Notes: generated by a model from the sequence alone, not told the origin. A stretch of DNA of 64,000 nt from Chitinophaga eiseniae (GCF_900167135.1 NZ_FUWZ01000002.1:646651-710650), one strand, 5' to 3'; positions 36,005-45,169 are shown, numbered from the stretch's first letter. A program made the numbers and translations.

Positions 36005-36081
36005 AAATTTGAAATGGCCGTGACAGGCATTTTCAATGTGTATTCCATTTAGCGTTTATACGCCCATTATTACTTTTACGT

Positions 36082-36870
36082 TTATAATTTCAATATCCTG
36101 AATGCACCCTGTATCACAATACCAAATACAATGGTTCCTATAATCAAATCAGGCAATCTGGATGATGTAAAATACACCAAAGCACCCGCCAGCATTACCC
36201 CGATGTTTATAATAACGTCATTTGAAGTAAAAATCCAACTTGCCTTTATGTGGGCCTCATCACTTTTAGCTTTTCGTAATATTACCAACGATAGAGTATT
36301 TCCAATAAGAGCAAAGAAAGAAATATAGATCATAGTACTAAAAACCGGCATTTCTCCAAATCCCATAAACCGTCTTACCACTTCTGAAAAGCCGAACAAG
36401 GCCAGAGCTAACTGGAAGTATCCACTTACTTTAGCGATCTTCTTTTTCCGCATAATCGTTCCTCCTACTGCAAACAGACTAAGACTGTATACAAGAGCAT
36501 CTGCCAGCATATCCAGACTATCCGCTACCAAGCCCATCGAATGGGAAATAAAGCCTGTTACTATTTCTAGGATGAAGAAAAACGCATTGATGATAAGTAC
36601 ATAGATCAATAGCTTACGTTCATTTCTTTCTGAAGAAGCGTATGTATGGCCGTCGGCTTGTTCTGAGGAAATATAGTTATCATTAAGATTTAGTTCATGG
36701 ATGGCTGCTGTTATAGGCTGTACTTCGCCGGTGTGCAGTATTTCCAATTTTCTGTTAGGCAAATCAAAGACTAGCTGCTTGATACCGGCAATGCCCTCCA
36801 GCTTCATGCGAATTAGCTGTTCTTCCGCTGAACAGTCCATTTTCTTTATATGAAATGTCGATTTTTGCAT
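36082..36870 (-). CDS. HMA-domain CDF-like cation transporter
   Basis: The 262-residue protein has an N-terminal heavy-metal-associated-like domain (residues 1-65) with a single Cys (MDCSAEEQLIRMKLEG), then six membrane helices of the cation-diffusion-facilitator type. Site-A residues are visible as ADSLDMLAD in helix 2 and SNDVIINIGV in helix 5. It lacks the usual cytoplasmic C-terminal domain. It should export divalent metal in exchange for protons. The start is 4 bp after the stop of the TonB-receptor gene, indicating an operon. Confidence 0.85.
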   Translation of the reverse strand: MQKSTFHIKKMDCSAEEQLIRMKLEGIAGIKQLVFDLPNRKLEILHTGEVQPITAAIHELNLNDNYISSEQADGHTYASSERNERKLLIYVLIINAFFFILEIVTGFISHSMGLVADSLDMLADALVYSLSLFAVGGTIMRKKKIAKVSGYFQLALALFGFSEVVRRFMGFGEMPVFSTMIYISFFALIGNTLSLVILRKAKSDEAHIKASWIFTSNDVIINIGVMLAGALVYFTSSRLPDLIIGTIVFGIVIQGAFRILKL

Positions 36871-36874
36871 AAAC

Positions 36875-39043
36875 TTATAACTTTAGTTTCAGCCCCCCAT
36901 TTACTACAAAACCATCCAGCGGGGCGTAAATATCCCTGAACGTAGGATGAGTAACCGTACCCGTGTAAATACTATCAAATCTTGTTTGCCGTGTATCGGT
37001 AAAGTTTTCAAAATTCACAAACAAAGAAAACCTTTCCCATATCTTTTCTGCCATAAATCCGCAGGTCCAGTAAGATTTACCAGTAGCACCATCATTGAGA
37101 GGCTGCTTACTGTAATAATACGCTTCCAGTCCTATTTTCCATTTATCTTCAATTTCATACATCAGCACATTATTAAGGCGATGCTTTGCTGTTAGCGGGT
37201 TGGGCCTTTTCTTTCCACCCTCATTCAACCAAGCATCTGTAAAAGTATACCCTATAAACAATTTGAAATCCCCATATCCTAATTTGACATTGGTTTCCCA
37301 TCCTTTTGTATCAACATAACCATCTGCATTTACAAGCTGGTAAAGGTTTCCCGAGGCATTCTCCATCAACAATGGGTTATTGATGCGAGTATAGAAGAAA
37401 AGTTGGTTAATACTAATGCTTACTTTGTCAAACAGCGAGGTACGATAATTCACGTCAAAGTTGGCACCGTAAGATTTTTCCAGCTTGTTAGCATCAGGAT
37501 TGATCGGAAGTACAGACTGGAATTGTATTCGCTCTGTTTCTTCTGTAAAGATAGTAGGTGTTTTATAGCCAAATCCCCCACCCAAGCGGGAGGTAAACTT
37601 AGGAGATATTTTAAAGAGCGCCGAAACCCGCGGCAAAAATACAAAACCGTAATCTATCACATAATCACCCCGAATCCCAGTTTCCATTTGCAGCCAGTCG
37701 GTAGCCTTCCAGGTGTTTTGAATGAACCCGCCAATGGTGTTTTGATCGTAGTTCCTTTTCGGAAAGCTATCTTTGGGGTATTCCTTGAAATTATCTGTAT
37801 AAGCGTTCAAACCGGCCACCCAATCTGCCTTTTCACGGTTTTGATTGTAGGTGATTTCTGAATAGGTAGACCATTGTTTCCCATCAAATGTATAATCGGG
37901 TATTGCAATAGTTCTATTAAAGTTATTGACAGAATTTTTAACAGTCAGGCTACTGTTTTCGTTAAACTGATGTTCCAGCGAGAACTGCGTGGAAAGCCGC
38001 CTGCTTTTGTTCTTTTCAAAATAGCTATGTGTGCTGTCACCTTTCCCTTTGATGTACTGAATATCCCCGCCAGTACGATCTTCAAAGGTTGTATTTACCC
38101 CAATGTTCATTTTTGTTTTTGGGCTGAAATAGACGAACAATTTAGGATTAAATACGTATCGTTCGGTTTTTGGAATAGCAGTAAAGCCTGTATTGGAAGG
38201 GTCATAAGGCTTATTACTGTTGCGTGATGCAAATATAGTTAAGCCAACTCTTTCAAATTTTTGACCATAAAAGCCGTTAACGTCTAACCCACCGGCTGAA
38301 GTGCCATTGACCAAAAATCGTAGCTCTCTTTCTTCTGTTGGTACTTTGGATATAAGGTTAACTAACCCGGCAATGGCTCCTCCACCGTACAAAGTAGAAG
38401 AAGCGCCCTTTATTACCTCGACCTGCTTTAAATCCAGCGGTGGTGTTTGGAGAAGGCCAAGTCCACCAGAAAACCCTGCGTACATGGGAAATCCATCTTT
38501 CAATATTTGAGTGTAGCGCCCATCAAGCCCCTGAATACGGATACTTGAATTTGCAGAGGTTGCCGATACCTGCTGCGTTTGAATGCCGGTACTTTCATTC
38601 AGCATCATACGTATATCCCCCGGCTTCATGTTGCCTTTTTCTTCCAGTTCTTCACCCCCTATAAATTCCACACGGCTAGGAATGTTCTGTATTGTCCTGG
38701 TGCTGCGGGTTGATGATATTACCACTTCATTCAAACCTTCACCCGCTGCTTCTAAAAATACTGTCAAAGTATCATTAGAACGAGGAAAAGTTAAGGTTTC
38801 GGTATGTTCTTCGTAGCCGACAAAGCGGAAGGAAAACACCTGCTTACCATTAGGAATACCGGAAAAATTAACTACGCCCTTTTCATCTGCCGTAGCTCCT
38901 TTAGTAGTTCCGATTAATAACACAGTAGCGCCTGCCAGCGGTCCTTTGGAATCGGCATCTTTTATAATGGCAGTCAGTATATTTTGAGCTATGCACAGGT
39001 TACCCATGCCAAGCAATAGCATTAAGCCTAAAACTTTTCTCAT
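36875..39043 (-). CDS. TonB-dependent outer-membrane receptor
   Basis: The 722-residue protein starts at ATG 39043. It has a signal peptide (GMGNLCIAQ), a CarboxypepD_reg-like domain (about 22-105), a plug (VVISSTRSTRTIQNIPSRVEFIGGEEL to GGGAIAGLVNLISK) and a 22-strand-type barrel ending in the aromatic-terminated VNGGLKLKL. It resembles FecA/BtuB-like receptors. Its place between a DUF6660 protein and a metal transporter suggests a role with a metal ion or metallophore. Confidence 0.9.
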   Translation of the reverse strand: MRKVLGLMLLLGMGNLCIAQNILTAIIKDADSKGPLAGATVLLIGTTKGATADEKGVVNFSGIPNGKQVFSFRFVGYEEHTETLTFPRSNDTLTVFLEAAGEGLNEVVISSTRSTRTIQNIPSRVEFIGGEELEEKGNMKPGDIRMMLNESTGIQTQQVSATSANSSIRIQGLDGRYTQILKDGFPMYAGFSGGLGLLQTPPLDLKQVEVIKGASSTLYGGGAIAGLVNLISKVPTEERELRFLVNGTSAGGLDVNGFYGQKFERVGLTIFASRNSNKPYDPSNTGFTAIPKTERYVFNPKLFVYFSPKTKMNIGVNTTFEDRTGGDIQYIKGKGDSTHSYFEKNKSRRLSTQFSLEHQFNENSSLTVKNSVNNFNRTIAIPDYTFDGKQWSTYSEITYNQNREKADWVAGLNAYTDNFKEYPKDSFPKRNYDQNTIGGFIQNTWKATDWLQMETGIRGDYVIDYGFVFLPRVSALFKISPKFTSRLGGGFGYKTPTIFTEETERIQFQSVLPINPDANKLEKSYGANFDVNYRTSLFDKVSISINQLFFYTRINNPLLMENASGNLYQLVNADGYVDTKGWETNVKLGYGDFKLFIGYTFTDAWLNEGGKKRPNPLTAKHRLNNVLMYEIEDKWKIGLEAYYYSKQPLNDGATGKSYWTCGFMAEKIWERFSLFVNFENFTDTRQTRFDSIYTGTVTHPTFRDIYAPLDGFVVNGGLKLKL

Positions 39044-39119
39044 TTTGAATATAAAATATATGATAGAATAGTACAATAATACTACGAAGTAGTATTATTA
39101 ATTTCAATAATGGAGGATC

Positions 39120-39440
39120 TTAGGCAGTTTGGGGAGGTTGCCAGATAGAGGGCGGAAAGTCTAGCAATGACTGCTCAGTATAGAAATATTGCAGCTTTGC
39201 AACAGGCTGTAAAATTTGGGGGAACTCAACATTAATATTTGGCACTACAACACCATGACAAGTGCCACAGGCAAAGAAAGGAGAACAAGGACAAGCTGGT
39301 TTGTGGCCTGCATCACTGTTTTGTTCTGCGGGTGCAGATGTTACGCTAATTTCATCTATACAGTAGTCATCATCCCCATTACAGGGAACGCCGGACAACA
39401 CCAGTATATAGAGTGAAAATAGATAAACAAACCATTTCAT
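39120..39440 (-). CDS. DUF6660-like exported protein
   Basis: The 106-residue protein has a signal sequence (MKWFVYLFSLYILVLSGVPC), then a Cys-rich segment with DDDYCID, CPCSPFFACGTC, and a proline-rich C-terminus. The pattern matches the small DUF6660 proteins encoded just before TonB receptors of metal-resistance clusters. The Cys cluster could bind metal in the periplasm. It lies 76 bp upstream of the receptor gene, same strand. Confidence 0.75.
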   Translation of the reverse strand: MKWFVYLFSLYILVLSGVPCNGDDDYCIDEISVTSAPAEQNSDAGHKPACPCSPFFACGTCHGVVVPNINVEFPQILQPVAKLQYFYTEQSLLDFPPSIWQPPQTA

Positions 39441-39483
39441 GGGTGCAAATATACAATTCTCACCGTTTATTGTCAATAAACCA

Positions 39484-40200
39484 TTATTTAGCCTCTTTCC
39501 TTAAATGATCGAGCCATTTATTTACTTGCTCCGTTATTTCAGCTAAAGCTATATTGGGATAATATTTCTGCACATAGTCCGCGAATTGATCTTTTGTTTT
39601 TTCATCTTCCCATTCCATTACTGTAAGGCTTAGCATAGGCCACTTCTTTGTTTGCTGCATGAAGCCATACAAGGGTAAATAAGGCGGAGCATAGTAAAAT
39701 GAATTTTCTACTAACTCATCATATAATGGCTTATTAAATGCCCTTTTCATATCCCGCACCACGTCATAAACAATACGGAACCGGCTGCCTTGCTGCACAG
39801 TGGTAGCAAGGTTGGGCATTCCCTTATCCTGAAAGAAAACATACATATAATCGATAAATCCTTCTTCTGTTACATCACATAGGTCTTTGCTGTAATAGGC
39901 ATATTCCTTTTTAAATAGGTCTAAAGAAAAATCCGGAAGGTTTTTGTCAATAATGAAATCGATTAAAATATTCTCCTTTTTTATAATATCCTCAATAGAA
40001 GGCCCGCCACTCAATCCCGCTACAGATAAAAAATACCGAGGTTTTGAAAACAGTTCAAAGTAATAGCTTTTAAAAAAGATAGTCTTTCTATCAAACGTTA
40101 CCTGCACATACAGCGGATAGGTAAGTTTTCCGTGAAAGAACACTTGTTTAAGCCGGTCATTGAAATATGTTTTATAGCTAACCTTGTAGGTTTTAGTCAT
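39484..40200 (-). CDS. Hypothetical island protein
   Basis: The 238-residue protein starts at ATG 40200 (MTKTYKVSYKTYFNDRLKQV). It has many aromatic residues (FFKSYYFELFSKPRYFLSV) and no membrane segment. The N-terminal pattern KVSYKTYFND...QVFFHGKLTYPLYVQVTFDRKTIFFKS resembles the arm-binding start of Bacteroidota integrases, but no catalytic domain follows. It may be an accessory DNA-binding protein of the recombinase. Confidence 0.65.
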   Translation of the reverse strand: MTKTYKVSYKTYFNDRLKQVFFHGKLTYPLYVQVTFDRKTIFFKSYYFELFSKPRYFLSVAGLSGGPSIEDIIKKENILIDFIIDKNLPDFSLDLFKKEYAYYSKDLCDVTEEGFIDYMYVFFQDKGMPNLATTVQQGSRFRIVYDVVRDMKRAFNKPLYDELVENSFYYAPPYLPLYGFMQQTKKWPMLSLTVMEWEDEKTKDQFADYVQKYYPNIALAEITEQVNKWLDHLRKEAK

Positions 40201-40451
40201 TTTAATCTTTTTAGTATTCGTTTGTATACAAAATGTGTAACAATCATTTCGTAGGCATTGTTTTACAGTGAAAATTGTATCAAAACATATCAAATCGTAT
40301 CAATACAGGTAAAGTTCAGTAAAATTTGGTACAAGTTATAAAAAAGTTTAGGTAAAACATAAACTAACAAAACATATTTCTTATATTAGCATTCGGAAAG
40401 GTATTCCCTTGCACAGGGATTTTGTGAATTTGATTAAAGCGGGAGGTGCAA
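40201..40451. other. Intergenic region left of the recombinase
   Basis: 250 bp, very AT-rich, holding repeated ATCAAA/GTATCAA words near 40275-40305 (ATCAAAACATATCAAATCGTATCAA in pieces). They could be binding sites of the recombinase or of the 39484-40200 product. No gene is seen. Confidence 0.35.
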
Positions 40452-40604
40452 ATGGAGAAAATAAAGCCGGAAAAAGCGGTGGAAATGCTAAAACAAAAGG
40501 GAGTTGAAGTAACGGTAGAGCAGGCAACATTTATACTTGAATTTCTACGTAAATTGGCTAATATTATAGTGGCTCAACATCTGGATAGACAGCGCAAACA
40601 GTAA
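40452..40604 (+). CDS. Small 50-residue island protein upstream of the recombinase
   Basis: The frame starts MEKIKPEKAVEMLKQKG and continues VTVEQATFILEFLRKLANIIV to a basic tail, RQRKQ. A GGGAGG purine-rich site 8 bp before the ATG supports translation, unusual for this organism. It is helical with an amphipathic middle. The stop is 44 bp before the recombinase ATG, so the two are probably cotranscribed. It may be a recombination-directionality or regulatory peptide; that is inference. Confidence 0.65.
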   Translation: MEKIKPEKAVEMLKQKGVEVTVEQATFILEFLRKLANIIVAQHLDRQRKQ

Positions 40605-40648
40605 TTACTGCAGAATTAACTTTTTTGATAACCCAATATTTAGAAGAA

Positions 40649-42271
40649 ATGAAAATAGCTGATTTGTATATTCGGGTAAGCACCGACGAACAAGCGGATA
40701 AAGGCTATTCACAGCGTAGCCAGGAAGAACTTTTACGCAGATACTGCGACATCAATAGTATTTCCGTTCGCAAAGTGATTTTTGAAGATCATTCAGCCAA
40801 AACCTTTAACCGGCCTGAATGGAAAAAATACTTGTTAGAACTAAAGAAACATAAAGGCAAAGCTGATCTGGTGTTATTTCTTAAATGGGATAGGTTTAGC
40901 CGTAATGCTGGGGATGCTTACCAAATGATTAACACCCTTCGCAAATTAGGCGTAGAACCCCAGGCCATAGAACAGCCGCTTGATTTATCCATACCGGAAA
41001 ATAAAATGATGCTGGCATTTTACTTAGCGGCTCCTGAAGTAGAGAATGACCGGCGGGCGTTAAATGTTATTCATGGTATGCGTAGGGCTAGGAAAGAGGG
41101 GCGTTATATGGGTTTAGCCCCAATCGGATATGTGAACAAAACAAATGAAGCCGGCAGAAAGTATATAGAACCCAAAGAGCCGCAAGCGGGAATTATACGT
41201 TGGGCGTTTGAACAAATTGCCGAAGGTGTATTTAATACGGAACAGGTTTTTAAGATGGCTAAAGAAAAGGGATTTAAAGGCACTAAAAGCCTTTTCTGGT
41301 TTGCTATCCGTAACCCTGTTTATTGTGGAAAAATTTTTATTGCCAAGTACAAAGACGAAGAAGCCCGCTTTGTAAAAAGTCAGCATGAACCTATTATTTC
41401 AGAAGCATTATATTATCAGGTGCAGGATGTATTGGATGGCAGAAAAAGGCATTACCGCCTCAAAGTAATGTCAAATGCCACCTTACCTTTACGTGGCTTC
41501 CTTATCTGCCCCCAATGCAGCAAATTGCTAACAGGAAGTGCATCTAAAGGTCATACAAAATACTATTCCTACTACCATTGTTTTGATGGCTGTACTTGCC
41601 GCTTTAGAGCTGATAATATAAACGACTTGTTTGTGTATGAACTCAAAAAGTATATTCCACGCCCTGAAATGGTAGACCTGTATAAAATAACAATATCTGA
41701 AGCATGGTACGACCAAACCAATCATCTCCAAGACGACCGCAAGCAACTACTGGCACAAATACGGGAACAGGAAGAAAAGCTGTCCTATATCAGGGATTTA
41801 CTTTCTTCCAAACAAATAGAACCTGCGGACTTCCGGGAAATGAAAACGGAGTATAGCGGTAAGTTGGAAAAACTGGAAGCAAAGCTAAGCAGCAGTAACC
41901 ACAACCAAGTAAATATTAGCGATTTGCTAGACAAAGGGCTGGACAACCTTTTAAAGCTGGATTATGTGTATGAAAAAGGGGATATTGAGAAGAAACGGGA
42001 AGTAATTAGTTCGATGTATCCCGAAAAATTGAGTTTTGACGGATTTTCACTTCGAACTACACGCATCAATGAAGCGGTGCGCCTCATATACGCGCTGGAC
42101 AAGGATTTTGGCCAAAATAAAAACAGGACAAACGAGAATAATTCCCATTTGTCCTGTCTTGTCGGGGCGGCAAGATTCGAACTTGCGACCTCCTGCTCCC
42201 AAAGCAGGCGCGATAACCGGGCTACGCTACGCCCCGAAGATTCCACTTTTCAGGACTATTTTCCTGATTAG
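40649..42271 (+). CDS. Large serine recombinase
   Basis: The 540-residue protein starts at ATG 40649. It has a resolvase domain (ADLYIRVSTDEQADKGYSQRSQ, catalytic Ser in RVST; conserved KWDRFSRN), a Recombinase domain (about 165-275), a zinc ribbon (CPQC near residue 292, then CTCRF) and a coiled coil (about 360-430). It integrates and excises the island between short att sites. The last ~50 residues are read from a terminator and the antisense of tRNA-Pro (ARFELATSCSQS), so the ancestral stop probably lay earlier or was lost on integration. Confidence 0.92.
   Translation: MKIADLYIRVSTDEQADKGYSQRSQEELLRRYCDINSISVRKVIFEDHSAKTFNRPEWKKYLLELKKHKGKADLVLFLKWDRFSRNAGDAYQMINTLRKLGVEPQAIEQPLDLSIPENKMMLAFYLAAPEVENDRRALNVIHGMRRARKEGRYMGLAPIGYVNKTNEAGRKYIEPKEPQAGIIRWAFEQIAEGVFNTEQVFKMAKEKGFKGTKSLFWFAIRNPVYCGKIFIAKYKDEEARFVKSQHEPIISEALYYQVQDVLDGRKRHYRLKVMSNATLPLRGFLICPQCSKLLTGSASKGHTKYYSYYHCFDGCTCRFRADNINDLFVYELKKYIPRPEMVDLYKITISEAWYDQTNHLQDDRKQLLAQIREQEEKLSYIRDLLSSKQIEPADFREMKTEYSGKLEKLEAKLSSSNHNQVNISDLLDKGLDNLLKLDYVYEKGDIEKKREVISSMYPEKLSFDGFSLRTTRINEAVRLIYALDKDFGQNKNRTNENNSHLSCLVGAARFELATSCSQSRRDNRATLRPEDSTFQDYFPD
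42123..42157 (-). terminator. tRNA-Pro terminator, inside the recombinase ORF
   Basis: ACAGGACAAA and its complement around a 15-base loop, followed on the minus strand by TTTTATTTT. It begins 5 bp after the 3' end of tRNA-Pro. It is host DNA that is now translated as part of the recombinase. Confidence 0.8.
42162..42236 (-). tRNA. tRNA-Pro (anticodon TGG)
   Basis: A complete cloverleaf can be drawn: acceptor CGGGGCG / CGCCCCG with discriminator A, anticodon arm CCTGC-TTTGGGA-GCAGG giving TGG, and T arm GCAAG-TTCGAAT-CTTGC. CCA is not encoded. The whole gene lies antisense within the 3' end of the serine-recombinase ORF and marks the island's right end. Confidence 0.95.
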
Positions 42272-42334
42272 TGGAGTGCAAAGGTAGGGATATTACAACG
42301 ATATTCAAACACTTTCCAAACAAAAATCTGATGA

Positions 42335-42373
42335 TTTGCTGAAGATACCCGTCAGCAGGGCATCTTCAGCAAA
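42335..42373 (-). terminator. Hairpin terminator after the oxidoreductase gene
   Basis: A 12-bp stem (TTTGCTGAAGAT with its complement) with a 15-base loop starts 7 bp downstream of the stop at 42380 on the minus strand. Confidence 0.65.
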
Positions 42374-42379
42374 TAATTT

Positions 42380-43369
42380 TTAGGCGGACGCCGGCATCCG
42401 GATGATAATTTTCCCCTGCGCGGTCCCTTTATGCTGGGCGGCGAAGGCGGCTTTCATCTCGGTGAACGGGTACACGCCGGCGATTTTTGTGACGATACTG
42501 CCGTCGTGCAACAGCCGAGCGATGTCTTCGATAGCGCTTTCTTCACTGGTCACCATTTTAAAAGCGGCATTGAGTCCCTGTGCCGCATAACGCTGTTGCT
42601 GCACTTTGGTCAGGCCGGAAGGCAGGTAAAACAGCGGCGCACCGGGCTTCAGGTGACGGGCAAACCAAGTAGCGTCGTTGCGGCCACCGGCATCCAGGAC
42701 AAAGTCCAGCTGCAGGGGTGCTGCGGTGGCTGCATCGAAGGTGGCATAGTCCAGTACCTCGTTGGCCCCCAGTTCTGTTGCGAGCGCCGTGTTGCCTCCG
42801 CTGGTCAGCGCGATGACATAAGCGCCCAGGTGTTTGGCCATCTGCACGGCATAGTGACCTACACCACCAGTAGGCGCGGTGATGAGGACACGGTCGCCTG
42901 CTTTTACGCTGTAATGCCGTGTGAGGCATTGCCAGGCGGTAACGGCTGCCAGCGTGGCGCCGGCGGCGGCATCGAAGCTGATGTGCGCAGGCTTCGCCGC
43001 CAGGTGAGCGGCCGGAGCAGCCACATATTCGGCGTAAGCCTTGCCATGCCCGGGGAAACGCACCATCCCAAATACAGCATCACCAGCTTTGAACTTGGTA
43101 ACGTCGGTGCCGACGGCGGTCACCACGCCGGCAATATCCCAGCCCAAAATAATAGGCGACACGCCATCCAGCAGACTGGCAGCGCTACCGCGTATCGTTT
43201 CGCCGTCACGCACGATGGTATAATCCTCCAGCGTTTTTATGTCCACCGGGTTGATGGCCAGCGCATGAGTTTTTACCAGTACCTCATCGGCGGCAATATC
43301 GGGAACGGCTGCTTCGGTGACAGCCAACGGAGCGGCAGGGTCGAGTTTTTCTAATACTATAGCTTTCAT
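42380..43369 (-). CDS. Zinc-independent MDR oxidoreductase (quinone reductase-like)
   Basis: The 329-residue protein starts at ATG 43369 (MKAIVLEKLDPAAPLAVTEAAVPD); the upstream extension has no family likeness. It shows the NPVDIKTLEDY and GWDIAGVVTAVGTDV segments of the MDR fold and the cofactor loop ITAPTGGVGHYAVQMAKHLG. No structural-zinc Cys is present. It should reduce quinones or enones with NADPH. The AraC-type gene at 43500 is divergent and probably regulates it. Confidence 0.88.
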   Translation of the reverse strand: MKAIVLEKLDPAAPLAVTEAAVPDIAADEVLVKTHALAINPVDIKTLEDYTIVRDGETIRGSAASLLDGVSPIILGWDIAGVVTAVGTDVTKFKAGDAVFGMVRFPGHGKAYAEYVAAPAAHLAAKPAHISFDAAAGATLAAVTAWQCLTRHYSVKAGDRVLITAPTGGVGHYAVQMAKHLGAYVIALTSGGNTALATELGANEVLDYATFDAATAAPLQLDFVLDAGGRNDATWFARHLKPGAPLFYLPSGLTKVQQQRYAAQGLNAAFKMVTSEESAIEDIARLLHDGSIVTKIAGVYPFTEMKAAFAAQHKGTAQGKIIIRMPASA

Positions 43370-43499
43370 TTTGCGGCATTTTTTAATACGCACAAAGGTA
43401 GCCGGGTCCCCGCCGGCACAACGGTAAACAAAAAGGTAACACCGGTAACGAGATGGGATACCCCCGGGAGGGCAAGTCCCAAATCCGTAATTTAGCGGT

Positions 43500-44354
43500 A
43501 TGGAAAAAGCACATGCACCTTTTAGCGTCAGCATAGAAACACTGGACCACTGGGAGAAACGGAACCGCCGCAACAACTTTTTCGAACTGGTATATATTAT
43601 CGAAGGAAAAGGGGAACAGTGTGTCAACTACAACCAGATACCTTATGGGGAAGGCAGCGTTTTCCTGCTGCCGGCTTCGGACTGCCATACCTATACGATC
43701 ACGGAGAAAACTACTTTCCTGTTCATCCGCTTTACCGCCACTTATTTTTCCAGCGACGAGGACTGTGTGATCGACTTTGGCAAGTGGTTCTGCCGGCTCA
43801 ATTTCATCATCGGTAATTACAACCGGCTGCCGGGTGAACTGGTCAGCAACCCGACGGACAAACGTCACCTGGTACACCTGCTGCAGCTGCTGATGACGGA
43901 AACAGAACGTAACGACCCGCATACCCGCCGTATCATGCAGAGCTCCATGGTCACCGTACTGGAGCTGATTGCACGCAACATAGCGGCGGTGATGTCACCA
44001 CAGGCGCTATACGAAGAGAAAAAATTTGCGGACATCCTCCTTCATATCCAGTACCACCTGCTGGACGAGGAGATGGTCTCCCCGCAATACCTCGCGGAAA
44101 AGTTTCACATATCAGCGACTTACTTCAGCGAATATTTCAAACGCAATGCGCACGAAACCTACCAGGAGTTCATTTTACGGTCCAAACTGAAACTGGCGGA
44201 AGCCAAGGCCCTGTACACCGATATTCCGTTTAAGGAAATAGCATACGACCTCGGCTTCACCGATAGCAGTCACCTCAACAAAATGATGAAACGTTTTTAC
44301 AACAAAGGGATGTCGGCCATCCGGAAAAGCGCTATAGCCGCCCCTTTGGTTTGA
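43500..44354 (+). CDS. AraC-family transcriptional regulator
   Basis: The 284-residue protein has an N-terminal cupin-like sensor (FFELVYIIEGKGEQCVNYNQIPYGEGSVFLLPA) and a C-terminal double HTH: LAEKFHISATYFSEYFKRN and IAYDLGFTDSSHLNKMMKRFYNKG. It is divergent from the oxidoreductase, separated by 130 bp. The ligand is unknown. Its 3' end overlaps the end of a pseudogene on the other strand by 23 bp. Confidence 0.9.
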   Translation: MEKAHAPFSVSIETLDHWEKRNRRNNFFELVYIIEGKGEQCVNYNQIPYGEGSVFLLPASDCHTYTITEKTTFLFIRFTATYFSSDEDCVIDFGKWFCRLNFIIGNYNRLPGELVSNPTDKRHLVHLLQLLMTETERNDPHTRRIMQSSMVTVLELIARNIAAVMSPQALYEEKKFADILLHIQYHLLDEEMVSPQYLAEKFHISATYFSEYFKRNAHETYQEFILRSKLKLAEAKALYTDIPFKEIAYDLGFTDSSHLNKMMKRFYNKGMSAIRKSAIAAPLV

Positions 44355-44890
44355 GTAGCTCATACTCCACCACACCCGTACGTTTAGCCCACTCAAAATA
44401 AGCAGCCGACAGTTCATTGACCAGCTGTGGATTTTTCGCGGCCACATCGGTGGTTTCACCACGGTCTTCCTCTATATTGTACAGCTCCCACCGGTACTGC
44501 GGATAGATAGACACCAGCTTCCACTTGCCTTTGCGTACCGCACGGTTACCGGCCCTGCGTTGCGGGCAGCCCGCTTGCCTCCCCTGTCCGCTACGTCTTC
44601 CACCGGCGCACCGTTGTCAGAAATAAAAATGATCAGGGTGTAAGGGAATTTCTGCCCGGCAACGAAAACGAAACTTCCTTCCGCATCCGTGGAAACGCCG
44701 TGGGTAGTGCCTTTGATATTAACCACCGCACCCGGTAATGGCTCGCGGGTACGGGTATTTACCACCCGCCCGTGAGATGTGAATTGATCAGCGGCGTAAC
44801 AGGTACCTGCGCTGCCGCCAATAGCGGCAGGAGATAAAGCATGGATAGCCCTATCCATGCCATTATGTTTCTGCGTAACATTCGTTGCAT
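44332..44890 (-). pseudogene. Chimeric remnant: SusC-like N-terminus joined to sulfatase C-terminus
   Basis: From ATG 44890 the frame reads MQRMLRRNIMAWIGLSMLYLL, a signal peptide of a SusC-type receptor. After a frame change it continues GRVVNTRTREPLPGAVVNIKGTTHG, a CarboxypepD_reg-like domain. At LIIF it switches into ISDNGAPVED, the start of the conserved C-terminal part of an arylsulfatase. Another frame change gives YPQYRWELYNIEEDRGETTD to the stop at 44332. A deletion of several kb between a SusC and a sulfatase gene would produce this; nothing functional is expected. Confidence 0.8.
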
Positions 44891-45131
44891 GTTTTAAAAG
44901 TTTGGACGGCTGCCGCTGGTTGCCTGCAGCAGGACATAACAATAGCAGCCCGGAGAAAACGGGCTTCTCAGAGAAATAACAAAAAGGAAAATACCGGAAA
45001 GCTGTTACCGTCTGCAACAGGATACGAAACAGCACCGCGCTCCGCATGTACGGTTAAAGTTGTCAGTGGTTGACATCTACTTAAAGTTCAGTATTGAAGC
45101 ATAAAGTTGCCCTGACATCAGCAATAAACAA

Positions 45132-45169
45132 ACAGGCCCGCCGCCTGATAACCAGGATAGCGGGCCTGT
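45132..45169 (-). terminator. Hairpin terminator
   Basis: ACAGGCCCGC and its complement, with an inner CCTG-CAGG stem, lie 14 bp after the stop of the Rnk/GreA-like gene. Confidence 0.7.

Noticed and set aside
42162..42271. C-terminal protein domain ARFELATSCSQSRRDNRATLRPE of the recombinase
   Set aside because: This stretch is the antisense translation of tRNA-Pro and recurs in many mis-extended ORFs; it is not a domain.
42431..43354. 307-codon open frame on the plus strand
   Set aside because: Shadow of the MDR oxidoreductase on the opposite strand; composition is low-information.
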